This document shows positions 1 through 8,071 of a DNA stretch of 8,122 nucleotides, piece by piece. Origin of the DNA: Bacteroidota bacterium (GTDB taxonomy: Bacteria; Bacteroidota; Bacteroidia; Flavobacteriales_D; Crocinitomicaceae); NCBI GenBank assembly GCA_018825925.1, contig JAHKAT010000259.1, positions 1-8,122 on the forward strand. Reading direction: 5' to 3'. Each line of letters begins with the position of its first letter. Positions within the stretch are counted from its first letter, which is position 1. A model generated the notes under the pieces. That model saw only the letters and a program-made list of their open reading frames with translations, made no database searches and was not told the origin of the DNA. A program made the position numbers and the translations under genes.

Positions 1-2394
1 AGAGGGTATCACGCTACGCCAGGTTCTTCAACATTAACTCCATACTCAGTAGACACTTGGCCTGAGTTGACAGCGGCTTTTTGTGGTTCAATTGAAAACA
101 ACTCTTTTTTCAAGTTCACAGCTTCTCAATCTAATGTGCAATTACGTGTTTTTGGATCTTGTACCTCTGGAACAGGGATTCAAATGATGGCATTTTCCTT
201 GAATACACCGTTGCTTGTTAATGGTGCGGGGCCGATAACTACTTACGGTTGTTTTTCCCCTTTAAACATAGCTTCGTCTCCTCCTCAAGGAGTTCCACTT
301 ACTTTTACTGGAATGGTTCCAGGTTCTACTTATTATGTGATGATCGATGGTTTTGCAGGTGCTATTTGTGATTATAAAATAGCCGCAGATTATGGAGTCC
401 AAGTTTCAACAAATGTGGCTGCTAGTGCTACGAAAATTTGTCTGGGTAATTCAACCACACTTACTGCCTCTGGTGGAGATGGAAATTATACCTGGGATGC
501 AAATCCTGATTTAAGCTCTACTTCAGGCAGTGTGGTTACAGCCTTGCCTTCTGCAATTGGGGTTTTCTCCTATGTGGTTTCATCGCCATCAACAGATCCT
601 AATTGTCCTTCAACTAAAGATACAGCCTTTATCGATGTTCAAACTGTTCCAAGTCCGAACGCAGGTATTGACGATTCGGTTTGTTTTGGGCAAGTATTAA
701 CTTTGAATGGCGCAGTTTCAAATTCCTCGAATAGTAAACTTTGGCAATTCCTTCCACCAACTGGAACTAATCCAGTAGTCACTTTTAGTCCTAATTTCAG
801 TAATTTGAATGCAAATGTTACGGTTAGTTTGCCTGGTTTGTATCGTTTTATTTTAAGAGAAACCAGTCAACTTTGTGGTCAATTTAGAGATACCATGAAC
901 ATGTTGGTTATAAATCCTATACAGACCTTAACACCAACAGCACCAACCTGCTTTGGTCGTTCAGACGGGAATATTGTCGTCTCATCAACCTATGCAGAGG
1001 AATACAGCTATGATAATGGAGTAACTTGGTCGAATTCTAATACTTCTCCTGATTTGGCCGCCGGTACTTATGATGTTTGTACAAGAAATTATTTGGGTTG
1101 TACCACTTGTTCTCAAGTAATAATTCCGGATGGTGTTGTAATGTCGATGAGCGTGTCTAATGATACTACGGTTTGTGAAAACGGAACGGGTGCAATTTCC
1201 GCATTGGCTACTGGAGGAACTTCATTTTCCTACCATTGGGACCACACTGCTGATGTGGCGGCCAACCAAAATGTTCTTCCTACCTCAACTTCTTATTATG
1301 GTGTTTATTCTGAAAATCAAGACGGCTGTTTAAGTTTGAAAGATTCAGTCTTAGTAACTGTTCGACCAAGTTTGATAGGTACGATTTCCATGAACGATAC
1401 TATCTGTCCGGGTGAAGGTTCGACAATTACAGTTTCTACGGCCAATGGTTTGGGTACCCCTTATAACTATTCGTGGTCTGACGGAACAACAAATTCTGGC
1501 AATGGAAATGTTCATGAAGTGAAACCTGATTCAACTGAAACATTTACAGTTACAATAACGGATAACTGTGAAAGTTCTCCTTTGATATTGTCTACCGAAA
1601 TATATGTATCCCCGATACCTGTTCCGACATTTACAGTGGATGCACAAAGAAAATGTGAACCGGCTATTTTCGATTTGGAGATAACTACAGATCCAAATAC
1701 TTACAGCACAAGCTTTTGGATGTTGAACGACGGTCAAATTTTCACAAACAATAGTCAACCTTCTACAAATGCAATGTTTGCAGGAGCTTATGATGTACAG
1801 TTAATACTAACGAATAAATATGGCTGTGTTGACTCAGTGACTTATTACGATTATTTGGAGCCGCAGCCAATTCCAACAGCACGATTTTTGTTCAACCCAG
1901 GTCAACCTTCCATGTTTAATACCTTGGTGAGATTTGAAAATGTTTCAATGGATGCTACACAGTACGACTGGACCTTTGATCAAGGTTCGCCTCCAACATC
2001 AACAGAGGAAAGTCCTCAAACATTTTTCCCGGATGGATTTAGTGGAAATTATCCAGTTCAACTAAAGGTTACAAGTGATTTTGGTTGTGTTGATTCGATT
2101 ACTCAAATTATTGAAGTGTTGCCAGAGGTGTTGCTTTTTGCACCAAATACTTTTACGCCGGATGGTGATCAGTTCAATCAACAGTGGAAATTTGTACTTG
2201 AGGGTGTGGACGAATTTACTTTTGTTTTGGAAATCAGAAATCGCTGGGGTCAATTAATTTTTCAATCAAGTGATATCAACGAAGGTTGGGACGGAACCGT
2301 GAATGGTGACGTAGTTCAACAGGAGTGTACACTTGGAACATTCAAGCAAAAGATATTTTATCTAGCAAAGAATACATCTTTAATGGGATTATAA
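1..2394 (+). CDS. Large exported multi-module protein with gliding-motility/T9SS C-terminal domain (5' partial, 3' frameshifted)
   Basis: The frame is open from base 1, so the true start and signal peptide lie upstream; a TTG at 67 is only an internal leucine codon. The visible part begins with a beta-rich domain (CGSIENNSFFKF at about 82-117), of a kind often seen in Bacteroidota secreted proteins. Next come Ig/PKD-like modules of 75-89 codons, including one SprB-like repeat (CFGRSDG at 949-969, closing in a GTYDVC stretch). The last two modules end in YGCVDSVT and FGCVDSIT. From about 2131 a type B sorting domain starts (FAPNTFTPDGDQFN, then IRNRWGQLIFQS and GWDGTVNGD). Proteins with this domain are exported through the type IX system and either anchored at the cell surface or released; adhesion or gliding is a likely role but the ligand is unknown. 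The last 24 residues of this frame do not fit the family; the expected tail is in the frame ending at 2408. No enzyme domain is seen. Family assignment is secure, specific function is not. Confidence 0.88.
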   Translation, partial: RGYHATPGSSTLTPYSVDTWPELTAAFCGSIENNSFFKFTASQSNVQLRVFGSCTSGTGIQMMAFSLNTPLLVNGAGPITTYGCFSPLNIASSPPQGVPLTFTGMVPGSTYYVMIDGFAGAICDYKIAADYGVQVSTNVAASATKICLGNSTTLTASGGDGNYTWDANPDLSSTSGSVVTALPSAIGVFSYVVSSPSTDPNCPSTKDTAFIDVQTVPSPNAGIDDSVCFGQVLTLNGAVSNSSNSKLWQFLPPTGTNPVVTFSPNFSNLNANVTVSLPGLYRFILRETSQLCGQFRDTMNMLVINPIQTLTPTAPTCFGRSDGNIVVSSTYAEEYSYDNGVTWSNSNTSPDLAAGTYDVCTRNYLGCTTCSQVIIPDGVVMSMSVSNDTTVCENGTGAISALATGGTSFSYHWDHTADVAANQNVLPTSTSYYGVYSENQDGCLSLKDSVLVTVRPSLIGTISMNDTICPGEGSTITVSTANGLGTPYNYSWSDGTTNSGNGNVHEVKPDSTETFTVTITDNCESSPLILSTEIYVSPIPVPTFTVDAQRKCEPAIFDLEITTDPNTYSTSFWMLNDGQIFTNNSQPSTNAMFAGAYDVQLILTNKYGCVDSVTYYDYLEPQPIPTARFLFNPGQPSMFNTLVRFENVSMDATQYDWTFDQGSPPTSTEESPQTFFPDGFSGNYPVQLKVTSDFGCVDSITQIIEVLPEVLLFAPNTFTPDGDQFNQQWKFVLEGVDEFTFVLEIRNRWGQLIFQSSDINEGWDGTVNGDVVQQECTLGTFKQKIFYLAKNTSLMGL
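439..2088 (+). repeat. Array of cysteine-framed Ig/PKD-like modules within the exported protein
   Basis: These are degenerate protein-level repeats, not DNA repeats. Opening cysteines sit at codons 439 (KICLG), 682 (SVCFG), 949 (PTCFG), 1174 (TVCENG), 1405 (TICPG) and 1654 (RKCEP), that is every 81, 89, 75, 77 and 83 codons. Most modules have a closing cysteine 51-64 codons later (604, 874, 1327, 1567, 1825). The SprB-like module opening at 949 has several cysteines instead. The final PKD-like module keeps only the closing cysteine (2086). Such pairing suggests one disulphide per beta-sandwich domain, consistent with an extracellular protein; the disulphides are inferred. Confidence 0.6.
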
Positions 2395-2408
2395 ACTTGT
2401 TAAGATAA
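2322..2408 (+). other. Displaced C-terminal end of the T9SS sorting domain (out of frame)
   Basis: Read from GGA at 2322, this frame gives GVYTWNIQAKD, then SSKEYIF, and ends NGIINLLR before TAA at 2406-2408. That is the classic end of the gliding-motility-associated C-terminal domain: a GVYxWxIxxK strand, a hairpin, and a final G-x-(V/I)-x-L-(L/I)-R strand. It joins the upstream frame (NGDVVQQ, ending at about 2322) if one base is restored at CAACAGGAG. The match at both flanks makes a single-base deletion, or a sequencing or assembly error, much likelier than a natural alternative tail. There is no slippery heptamer suggesting programmed frameshifting. Confidence 0.85.
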
Positions 2409-2443
2409 AGGAAAAGCATCTCTCTCTTTTCCAACTAAATTTG

Positions 2444-2472
2444 AAGGAGTCGTTAATTCGGCTCCTTTTTTT
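2444..2472 (+). terminator. Rho-independent terminator after the T9SS-domain gene
   Basis: AAGGAGTCG (2444-2452) pairs with CGGCTCCTT (2459-2467) as a 9-bp stem with one T-G wobble. The loop is TTAATT, and a run of seven T follows (2466-2472), then CTTTT. It begins 36 bases after the frame-corrected stop at 2408. It separates the exported-protein gene from the hutU-ndh unit, so that unit must have its own promoter in 2473-2586. Confidence 0.88.
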
Positions 2473-2586
2473 CTTTTAAATATTAAATGTGTGCAACACC
2501 GAAATGAAGTGTTCAATTCTTGAAAATCCCTTTTTTATGGGAAGAAATCTCCATTCAATTTGTGTACTTTTACAAAAAAAAATCTC

Positions 2587-4599
2587 ATGGAAGTCGCTGC
2601 GTTTCAAGCTGCAATTTTAGAAGGAATACCGAATAAATTACCTAAAATTCAACACTACGACGAATCGGTAAATCGGGCACCAAAAAGGAAGGAAATTTTA
2701 TCAGAGGAGGAAAAGAAATTAGCGATAAAAAATGCACTGCGTTATTTCCCTGAACATTTTCATAAAGAATTGGCGACAGAATTTTTAATGGAATTAAATG
2801 AATTCGGAAGGATTTATATGCATCGATTTCGCCCAAGCTATGAAATGAAGGCGAGACCGATTGATCAGTATCCTGGAAAGTGTGAGCAGGCAAAAGCCAT
2901 AATGCTGATGATTCAGAATAATTTGGATTACGCTGTAGCTCAGCACCCGCATGAATTGATTACCTACGGTGGAAATGGTGCCGTTTTTCAAAATTGGATG
3001 CAGTATCGTTTGACCATGAAGTATTTGGCCGAAATGTCAGACGAACAAACTTTAGTCATGTATTCGGGTCATCCAATGGGCTTGTTTCCATCCCATAAAG
3101 ACGCACCGCGTGTGGTTGTAACCAACGGCATGATGATACCGAATTATTCTAAACCGGATGATTGGGAGAAATTTAATGCTTTGGGGGTCACTCAATATGG
3201 ACAAATGACTGCCGGTTCTTACATGTATATCGGTCCTCAAGGAATTGTGCATGGAACCACAATCACTGTTTTAAATGGTTTTCGAAAAATTGGTAAAAGT
3301 CCTAAGGGTTCTTTATTCGTGACTTCTGGTTTGGGAGGAATGAGTGGGGCTCAGCCGAAAGCAGGAACCATTGCAGGATGTGTCACTGTTTGTGCTGAGG
3401 TAAATCCAAAAATCACCAAAATTAGACATGAACAAGGTTGGATTCATGAGGTGTATGAAGACATTCATGCCTTGGTCGACAGAATTCGAATTGCAAAAAC
3501 CAATAAAGAAGCCATTTCTCTGGCCTTTTTAGGAAATATTGTTGAGGTATGGGAAAAATTAGATGAAGAAAATATTTCTATAGAATTGGGCTCCGATCAA
3601 ACATCTCTGCACAATCCTTGGGCTGGAGGTTATTACCCTGCCGGATATACCTTTGAAGAAAGTAATAAAGAAATGGCTGATAACCCGGAAAACTTTAAAA
3701 CTTGGGTACAAGAAAGCCTTCGTCGTCATGCTAAAGCAATTAACAAACACACTGCAAAATCCACGTACTTTTTTGATTATGGAAATGCATTTTTATTAGA
3801 AGCTTCGAGAGCAGGTGCCGAAGTAATGCACGAAAATGGAGTGGATTTTAGATATCCGTCATATGTTCAGGATATTATGGGGCCGATGTGTTTCGATTAT
3901 GGCTTTGGTCCGTTTCGCTGGGTATGTGCCTCAGGTAAACCAGAAGATTTACAAAGAACCGACGACCTGGCTTGTGAAGTTTTGGAAAAGTTAATAATAG
4001 AATCTCCGGAAGAAATCAAGCAACAAATGCTGGACAATATACAATGGATTAAAGGAGCGAAAGCGAATAAATTGGTTGTAGGATCGCAAGCGAGAATCTT
4101 ATACGCGGATGCTGAAGGAAGAATGAAAATAGCTGCTGCTTTCAACCAAGCAATAGCCCAAGGAGAAATTGGACCAGTGGTGCTAGGTCGAGATCACCAC
4201 GACGTTTCAGGAACAGATTCTCCATATCGAGAAACGTCAAATATTTATGATGGCTCTAGGTTTACTGCTGATATGGCAATACAGAATGTTATTGGAGATA
4301 GTTTTCGCGGTGCAACGTGGGTTTCTATTCACAATGGAGGCGGCGTAGGTTGGGGAGAAGTAGTGAATGGCGGGTTTGGGATGTTGTTAGACGGATCTGC
4401 CGACGCTGAAAGACGATTGAAATCGATGTTACATTGGGATGTGAATAACGGAATTTCTAGAAGAAGTTGGGCCAGGAATAAAGGTGCGGTTTTCGCAATT
4501 AAAAGAGCAATGGAGCTAGAACCCAATTTAAAAGTAACTCTACCTGAGATTGTTTCAGAAGAATTGATGGATCAGTTATTTAATGTAAAAAACTCTTGA
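2587..4599 (+). CDS. hutU: Urocanate hydratase (urocanase), long UROC1-like form
   Basis: Converts urocanate to 4-imidazolone-5-propionate, the second step of histidine degradation, in the cytoplasm. It uses tightly bound NAD+ as an electrophilic catalyst. The 670 residues match the eukaryotic UROC1-like branch (about 670-680) rather than the common bacterial HutU (about 555). Motifs seen: YSGHPMGLFPSHKDAPR (from residue 159), MTAGSYMYIGPQGIVHGT (from 207), the NAD-site glycine stretch GLGGMSGAQ (248-256), PMCFDYGFGPFRW with Cys435 matching the essential cysteine of the family, RDHHDVSGTDSP (from 535) and NGGGVGWGEV (from 583). The ATG at 2587 is chosen over an in-frame TTG at 2560: it is the standard codon and follows an A9 tract (2574-2582). 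There is no Shine-Dalgarno box, as is usual in Bacteroidota. The stop is one base before ndh, implying co-transcription. The frame is intact, and neither hutH, hutI nor hutG is in view. Confidence 0.95.
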   Translation: MEVAAFQAAILEGIPNKLPKIQHYDESVNRAPKRKEILSEEEKKLAIKNALRYFPEHFHKELATEFLMELNEFGRIYMHRFRPSYEMKARPIDQYPGKCEQAKAIMLMIQNNLDYAVAQHPHELITYGGNGAVFQNWMQYRLTMKYLAEMSDEQTLVMYSGHPMGLFPSHKDAPRVVVTNGMMIPNYSKPDDWEKFNALGVTQYGQMTAGSYMYIGPQGIVHGTTITVLNGFRKIGKSPKGSLFVTSGLGGMSGAQPKAGTIAGCVTVCAEVNPKITKIRHEQGWIHEVYEDIHALVDRIRIAKTNKEAISLAFLGNIVEVWEKLDEENISIELGSDQTSLHNPWAGGYYPAGYTFEESNKEMADNPENFKTWVQESLRRHAKAINKHTAKSTYFFDYGNAFLLEASRAGAEVMHENGVDFRYPSYVQDIMGPMCFDYGFGPFRWVCASGKPEDLQRTDDLACEVLEKLIIESPEEIKQQMLDNIQWIKGAKANKLVVGSQARILYADAEGRMKIAAAFNQAIAQGEIGPVVLGRDHHDVSGTDSPYRETSNIYDGSRFTADMAIQNVIGDSFRGATWVSIHNGGGVGWGEVVNGGFGMLLDGSADAERRLKSMLHWDVNNGISRRSWARNKGAVFAIKRAMELEPNLKVTLPEIVSEELMDQLFNVKNS

Positions 4600-4600
4600 T

Positions 4601-5890
4601 ATGAAAGCAAATCTGCCGGTTAACAATAGAAAAAGAATAGTAATAATCGGTGGAGGATTCGCCGGATTGAGTTTTATTCAAACCATTCCAAAAAGTAAAT
4701 ATCAAGTGGTTTTGATTGATCGCCACAACTATCATCAATTTCAGCCTTTGTTTTACCAAGTTGCAACTGCTGGATTAGAGCCAAGTAGCATTGTGTTTCC
4801 TTTCCGAAAGATTTTACAAAAAAAGCTAGGTTTACACTTCAGATTGGCAGAAGTAGAACGTGTGGATAGAGAAAACAAAGAAGTTCACACCTCAATAGGG
4901 TCCTTAAAATATGATTACTTATTACTATCCAGTGGCGCTACAACCAACTTTTTTGGAAATGAAGCCATAGAAACCAATGCACTTCCAATGAAAACTATCA
5001 GTGAGGCATTGAATATTCGAAATCAAATTTTGACAGCATTTGAAAATGCCTTAACAGCAGAAACGGCTGAAGAACGAACTAGTTATTTAAATATGATCGT
5101 GGTTGGTGGCGGTCCCACAGGTGTTGAAGTTGCAGGAACCATAGCCGAAATGCGAAGATTTATTTTGCCCAAAGATTATCCAGAATTGGATTTTTCTGAA
5201 ATGAAAATTGAACTTTTGGAAGGAAGTGGACGCTTGTTAAGTGGGATGCGTGATTTGTCATCCTTGAAAGCGAAAGAGTACCTTGAAAAACTGGGAGTTA
5301 ATATTCGACTAGAAAGTATAGTGACCAATTATGATGGCAAAAATGTAACATTAAAAGACGGGACAACTCTTCATTCCAGAAATTTAATTTGGGCTGCTGG
5401 AGTTATTGCCAATGCAATGCCTGGCTTAGATGGCGAACTTTTGGGAGTTGGCAAGCGCCTAGTTGTAAATGGTACTTTGCAGTTAGAGAATTACCCTGAA
5501 GTTTTTGCTTTGGGAGATGCTGGAGTAACGTTTTCAGACTCGAACTTTCCAAATGGACATCCACAAGTGGCGCAAGTAGCAATTCAACAAGGACGATTTA
5601 TTGCCAAAGAATTTGGGAAACACGAAAGTGAAAGGTTTAAAAAAGAATTTAAATACAAAGATTTAGGCAGCATGGCCACTGTTGGTAGGAATAAAGCCGT
5701 AGTGGATTTACCAAATCGTCATTTTTCGGGGTTTTTTGCTTGGTTAATTTGGATGTTGGTTCACCTGCGTTCTATTCTAGGCCTTAAAAACAAGTATTTG
5801 ATTTTTATGGATTGGCTTTGGAATTATTTCACCTATAACTTATCCTTGCGATTAATTATTCAACCAAAATTCAAGTCGAAATCAAAATAA
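4601..5890 (+). CDS. ndh: Type II NADH:quinone oxidoreductase (NDH-2)
   Basis: A single-subunit flavoprotein that passes electrons from NADH to membrane quinone without pumping protons. It has 429 residues, normal for the family. The first Rossmann motif IVIIGGGFAG (13-22) with Asp40 binds FAD, and FQPLFYQVATAG (47-58) is the signature seen in NDH-2. The second Rossmann motif IVVGGGPTGVEVAG (166-179) binds NADH. FALGDAG (302-308) closes the FAD site, and AQVAIQQG (324-331) is the quinone-site stretch. The last 50 or so residues are rich in aromatic and aliphatic residues (FFAWLIWMLVHL, then DWLWNYFTYNLSLRLI), the usual peripheral membrane anchor. The ATG lies one base after the hutU stop (TGATATG), so translation is probably coupled. 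The 3' end overlaps the convergent helicase gene by 9 bp. A generic FAD pyridine-nucleotide oxidoreductase is the alternative, but the quinone motif and C-terminal anchor favour NDH-2. Confidence 0.93.
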   Translation: MKANLPVNNRKRIVIIGGGFAGLSFIQTIPKSKYQVVLIDRHNYHQFQPLFYQVATAGLEPSSIVFPFRKILQKKLGLHFRLAEVERVDRENKEVHTSIGSLKYDYLLLSSGATTNFFGNEAIETNALPMKTISEALNIRNQILTAFENALTAETAEERTSYLNMIVVGGGPTGVEVAGTIAEMRRFILPKDYPELDFSEMKIELLEGSGRLLSGMRDLSSLKAKEYLEKLGVNIRLESIVTNYDGKNVTLKDGTTLHSRNLIWAAGVIANAMPGLDGELLGVGKRLVVNGTLQLENYPEVFALGDAGVTFSDSNFPNGHPQVAQVAIQQGRFIAKEFGKHESERFKKEFKYKDLGSMATVGRNKAVVDLPNRHFSGFFAWLIWMLVHLRSILGLKNKYLIFMDWLWNYFTYNLSLRLIIQPKFKSKSK

Positions 5891-8071
5891 AGTATTGCCA
5901 GTTTCGACCCACTGTACTTGATTTTTCTCAGTATAAATAAGTCCCGCTTTTACAGTGTAGCCCATTTGTCGAACCAACGATGCGTATTCTAAAATTTGCT
6001 TTTCATCCTTCTTTTTAGGCTCTCCTGTTTTAAAATCAAGCAAGGTGGCCTTGTCTCCATGAAATATTATTTTGTCAGGACGTAAGGTGCTTTCATAATT
6101 GGGGACTAATAAACTTCGTTCAGAAATTATTTTAGTAGAACCTCTGTATATTGGCTCCAAAACATCTTTTAAAACGGACCTACTTTGTTTGACTATTTCA
6201 TCTTGGAAACGTGCGTCAATTTTTCCTTCGGCAATCAATTGTGTTACTTTTTCGCCTATTTCCTCTTCCGACTTTATGAGAGATAACAGGAAATGAAATT
6301 GAGTCCCAAAGGCAGCAGCTTCCGAAATCGTTGAGTCATTCATTAAATGATTGGAATCTTTTAATGCGATTTTTGGGAACCAAATAAAATCCTTCAAACT
6401 TTTTGGGGTAAAAAGATCAAGCGACTTTACATTTTTCGATTGGCTTATTTTTTTTTCGCGAACGCCAATTTCTAGTAGATTTTTATTTGCGAATTCCTTA
6501 GGGAAAGCATTTTCAATACATTGCTGGATAAATTTGGAGTCAGTATTTAGAATGATGTGTCCGTATAATCTTTCTACAGGTCGAGTAAAACCAACATAAA
6601 GAAGGTTGACACCATCCATTAATATTTGACTCTTTTCATGGTTTAATAAGTCAACCGCTTCGTCAATTGGATCCCTTGCATTTATGTTTAACTCCAATAC
6701 CTCATTGTCAATTTGAAACCAGTCTGTGTTGTTCGCAGTAGGTTTTCGGATAGTAATATTGGGCATAAGTACAACTTCAAATTCAAGACCTTTACTTTTA
6801 TGAAAAGTCATTACTTGAATTGTTTCGCTACTTTCTGGAATTTGCACCGCACTTTTATGTCCGTCTTCTTTGAAATGACTCAAAAACTGAAGTAAATCTG
6901 GACCATTGGCTTTGTCAAATTCGAAAAGAAGGTCTAAAAAATGATGAACATAATGATTCTTTAGAGGTTCTATGTTTAATAAGTCGCAAGCTTTTTGACC
7001 TAATTCATATAGGTTTTCATAACTAAAGTAAAAAGCTGATTGATCTGAAAAATAGTCCTCAATGAACAGATCGAATTTAACGTGTTTGTATCGTTCTTCG
7101 CGAACTACATATTTTTGATATACCGAGAGAGCAAGCATTTGAACATCCACAAACTGTGCGATCATTTCCTTTTGTGCAATATCTGAATTGGATCGTAAAC
7201 GAAGGTGAAAATAAGCAACGAGTAATTGAACCATTTGATCTGAATCAACCAACAAGGAGTCTGCAGAAACCACAGAATATCCATGTTGAGTTAAGGCTTT
7301 TGCCCAAAACAAACATTCCAGATTTTTATTTCCAAGTATTGTAATGTCTCCTGGAGAAAAACCATCCGTTATACATTCTTGAACTTTTTGTAAAATCCAT
7401 TCAATACCCTGTTCCTCTTTAAAATCCTTTTCTTCTTTGAAATCAATGGCGACGAAGCCTTCTTTTTTTGAGACGGCTTCCTGCCAGTGTGAGTCATAAA
7501 ACGCAGCTGAATCAGTAGGCAAGTGACCTTTCAATTCTTCAAAAAATCGATTGTTAAAATCGACAATATTAGACGAAGACCTCCAGTTTTGAAGAATAGG
7601 TTTTTTTTCTCCCATCAAAGAGAAATATTGACTTTTAAGAGCCAAATTGGGGTCATTCTCGGGATTGTAAATTGCTGGTAGGGCGACAAACTGTTCGGCC
7701 AAGCCATTTTTAAATCGATAAATCGACTGTTTGGGGTCACCAACAATAAAGCAAAGGTGATTACTGGCTATGAACTCATGAATTAATGGTACGATATTGA
7801 GCCATTGCATTCTTGAGGTGTCTTGGAATTCATCCAACAAAAAATGGCGGTATTTGTAGCCCAATCGATCATAAATAAAAGGAGCTTCCACACCTTGCAC
7901 TAGTTTCGAAAGCAATTCATTGAATTCAGAAATTAGTAGAATTTTCTCTTCTGTTCGGGTTGTTTCTAATCGTTTGGAAATTAACTGAAGAAATGCAAAA
8001 AGATGATGTTGTTTTTTTCGGCTGCGCTGGCAATGGTTTTGCCTTAAAGGATAAAAGATTTGAAAATGATG
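5882..8071 (-). CDS. AddA/UvrD-type helicase with C-terminal PD-(D/E)XK nuclease (5' truncated or broken)
   Basis: This is an SF1 helicase-nuclease of the kind that processes DNA double-strand ends for recombinational repair, as in AddAB/RecBCD. The frame ends with TGA at 5884-5882. In protein order it shows motif II DEFQDTS (7834-7814), motif III GDPKQSIYRF (7741-7712), motif IV NWRSSSNIVDF, motif V VMTFHKSKGLEFEVV (near 6780-6820) and motif VI LLYVGFTRPVERL (near 6570-6605). A nuclease domain follows, with GTQFHFLL, RPDKI, LLDFKTGEP (Asp codon at 6037) and QILEYA. About 729 codons are visible, while Bacteroidota relatives have roughly 1000-1050, so the N-terminus with Walker A is missing. 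Family-like sequence runs at least from LFAFLQLISKRLE (about 8002-7966) through ILLISEFNELL. The TTG at 7915 is an internal leucine, not a start. Upstream the frame stops at 8074-8072 with no ATG, so the gene is frameshifted, rearranged or misjoined near 8015-8075. A partner AddB-like gene is not in view. Confidence 0.85.
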   Translation of the reverse strand, partial: HHFQIFYPLRQNHCQRSRKKQHHLFAFLQLISKRLETTRTEEKILLISEFNELLSKLVQGVEAPFIYDRLGYKYRHFLLDEFQDTSRMQWLNIVPLIHEFIASNHLCFIVGDPKQSIYRFKNGLAEQFVALPAIYNPENDPNLALKSQYFSLMGEKKPILQNWRSSSNIVDFNNRFFEELKGHLPTDSAAFYDSHWQEAVSKKEGFVAIDFKEEKDFKEEQGIEWILQKVQECITDGFSPGDITILGNKNLECLFWAKALTQHGYSVVSADSLLVDSDQMVQLLVAYFHLRLRSNSDIAQKEMIAQFVDVQMLALSVYQKYVVREERYKHVKFDLFIEDYFSDQSAFYFSYENLYELGQKACDLLNIEPLKNHYVHHFLDLLFEFDKANGPDLLQFLSHFKEDGHKSAVQIPESSETIQVMTFHKSKGLEFEVVLMPNITIRKPTANNTDWFQIDNEVLELNINARDPIDEAVDLLNHEKSQILMDGVNLLYVGFTRPVERLYGHIILNTDSKFIQQCIENAFPKEFANKNLLEIGVREKKISQSKNVKSLDLFTPKSLKDFIWFPKIALKDSNHLMNDSTISEAAAFGTQFHFLLSLIKSEEEIGEKVTQLIAEGKIDARFQDEIVKQSRSVLKDVLEPIYRGSTKIISERSLLVPNYESTLRPDKIIFHGDKATLLDFKTGEPKKKDEKQILEYASLVRQMGYTVKAGLIYTEKNQVQWVETGNTLF

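Noticed and set aside
2322..2330. Programmed ribosomal frameshift in the sorting domain.
   Set aside because: There is no slippery heptamer, and no obvious stem-loop or pseudoknot just downstream. A deletion or sequence error is simpler.
2436..2443. TAAATTTG, a perfect match to the Bacteroidota -7 promoter box (TAnnTTTG).
   Set aside because: It lies just upstream of the terminator hairpin, and no TTTG box sits about 20 bases before it. Any transcript would be stopped at once.
2495..2513. AACAC...GTGTT inverted repeat upstream of hutU as an operator.
   Set aside because: The arms are only 5 bp around a 9-base spacer, too weak to claim a regulator site from one sequence.
2565..2573. TACTTTTAC as a possible -7 promoter box for hutU.
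   Set aside because: It fits TAnnTTT only loosely, there is no TTG-like -33 box at 2538-2548, and it would leave a leader of only about 8-10 bases. The promoter must lie in 2473-2586, but I cannot place it.
2560..2586. In-frame TTG at 2560 as the hutU start.
   Set aside because: It would add nine residues encoded by the A-rich leader (CTFTKKNL) that do not look like family sequence. The ATG at 2587 is the better start.
7915..7915. TTG at 7915 as the true start of the helicase gene.
   Set aside because: Family-like sequence (ILLISEFNELL, then LFAFLQLISKRLE further upstream) continues in frame before it, and a start there would leave no Walker A motif.
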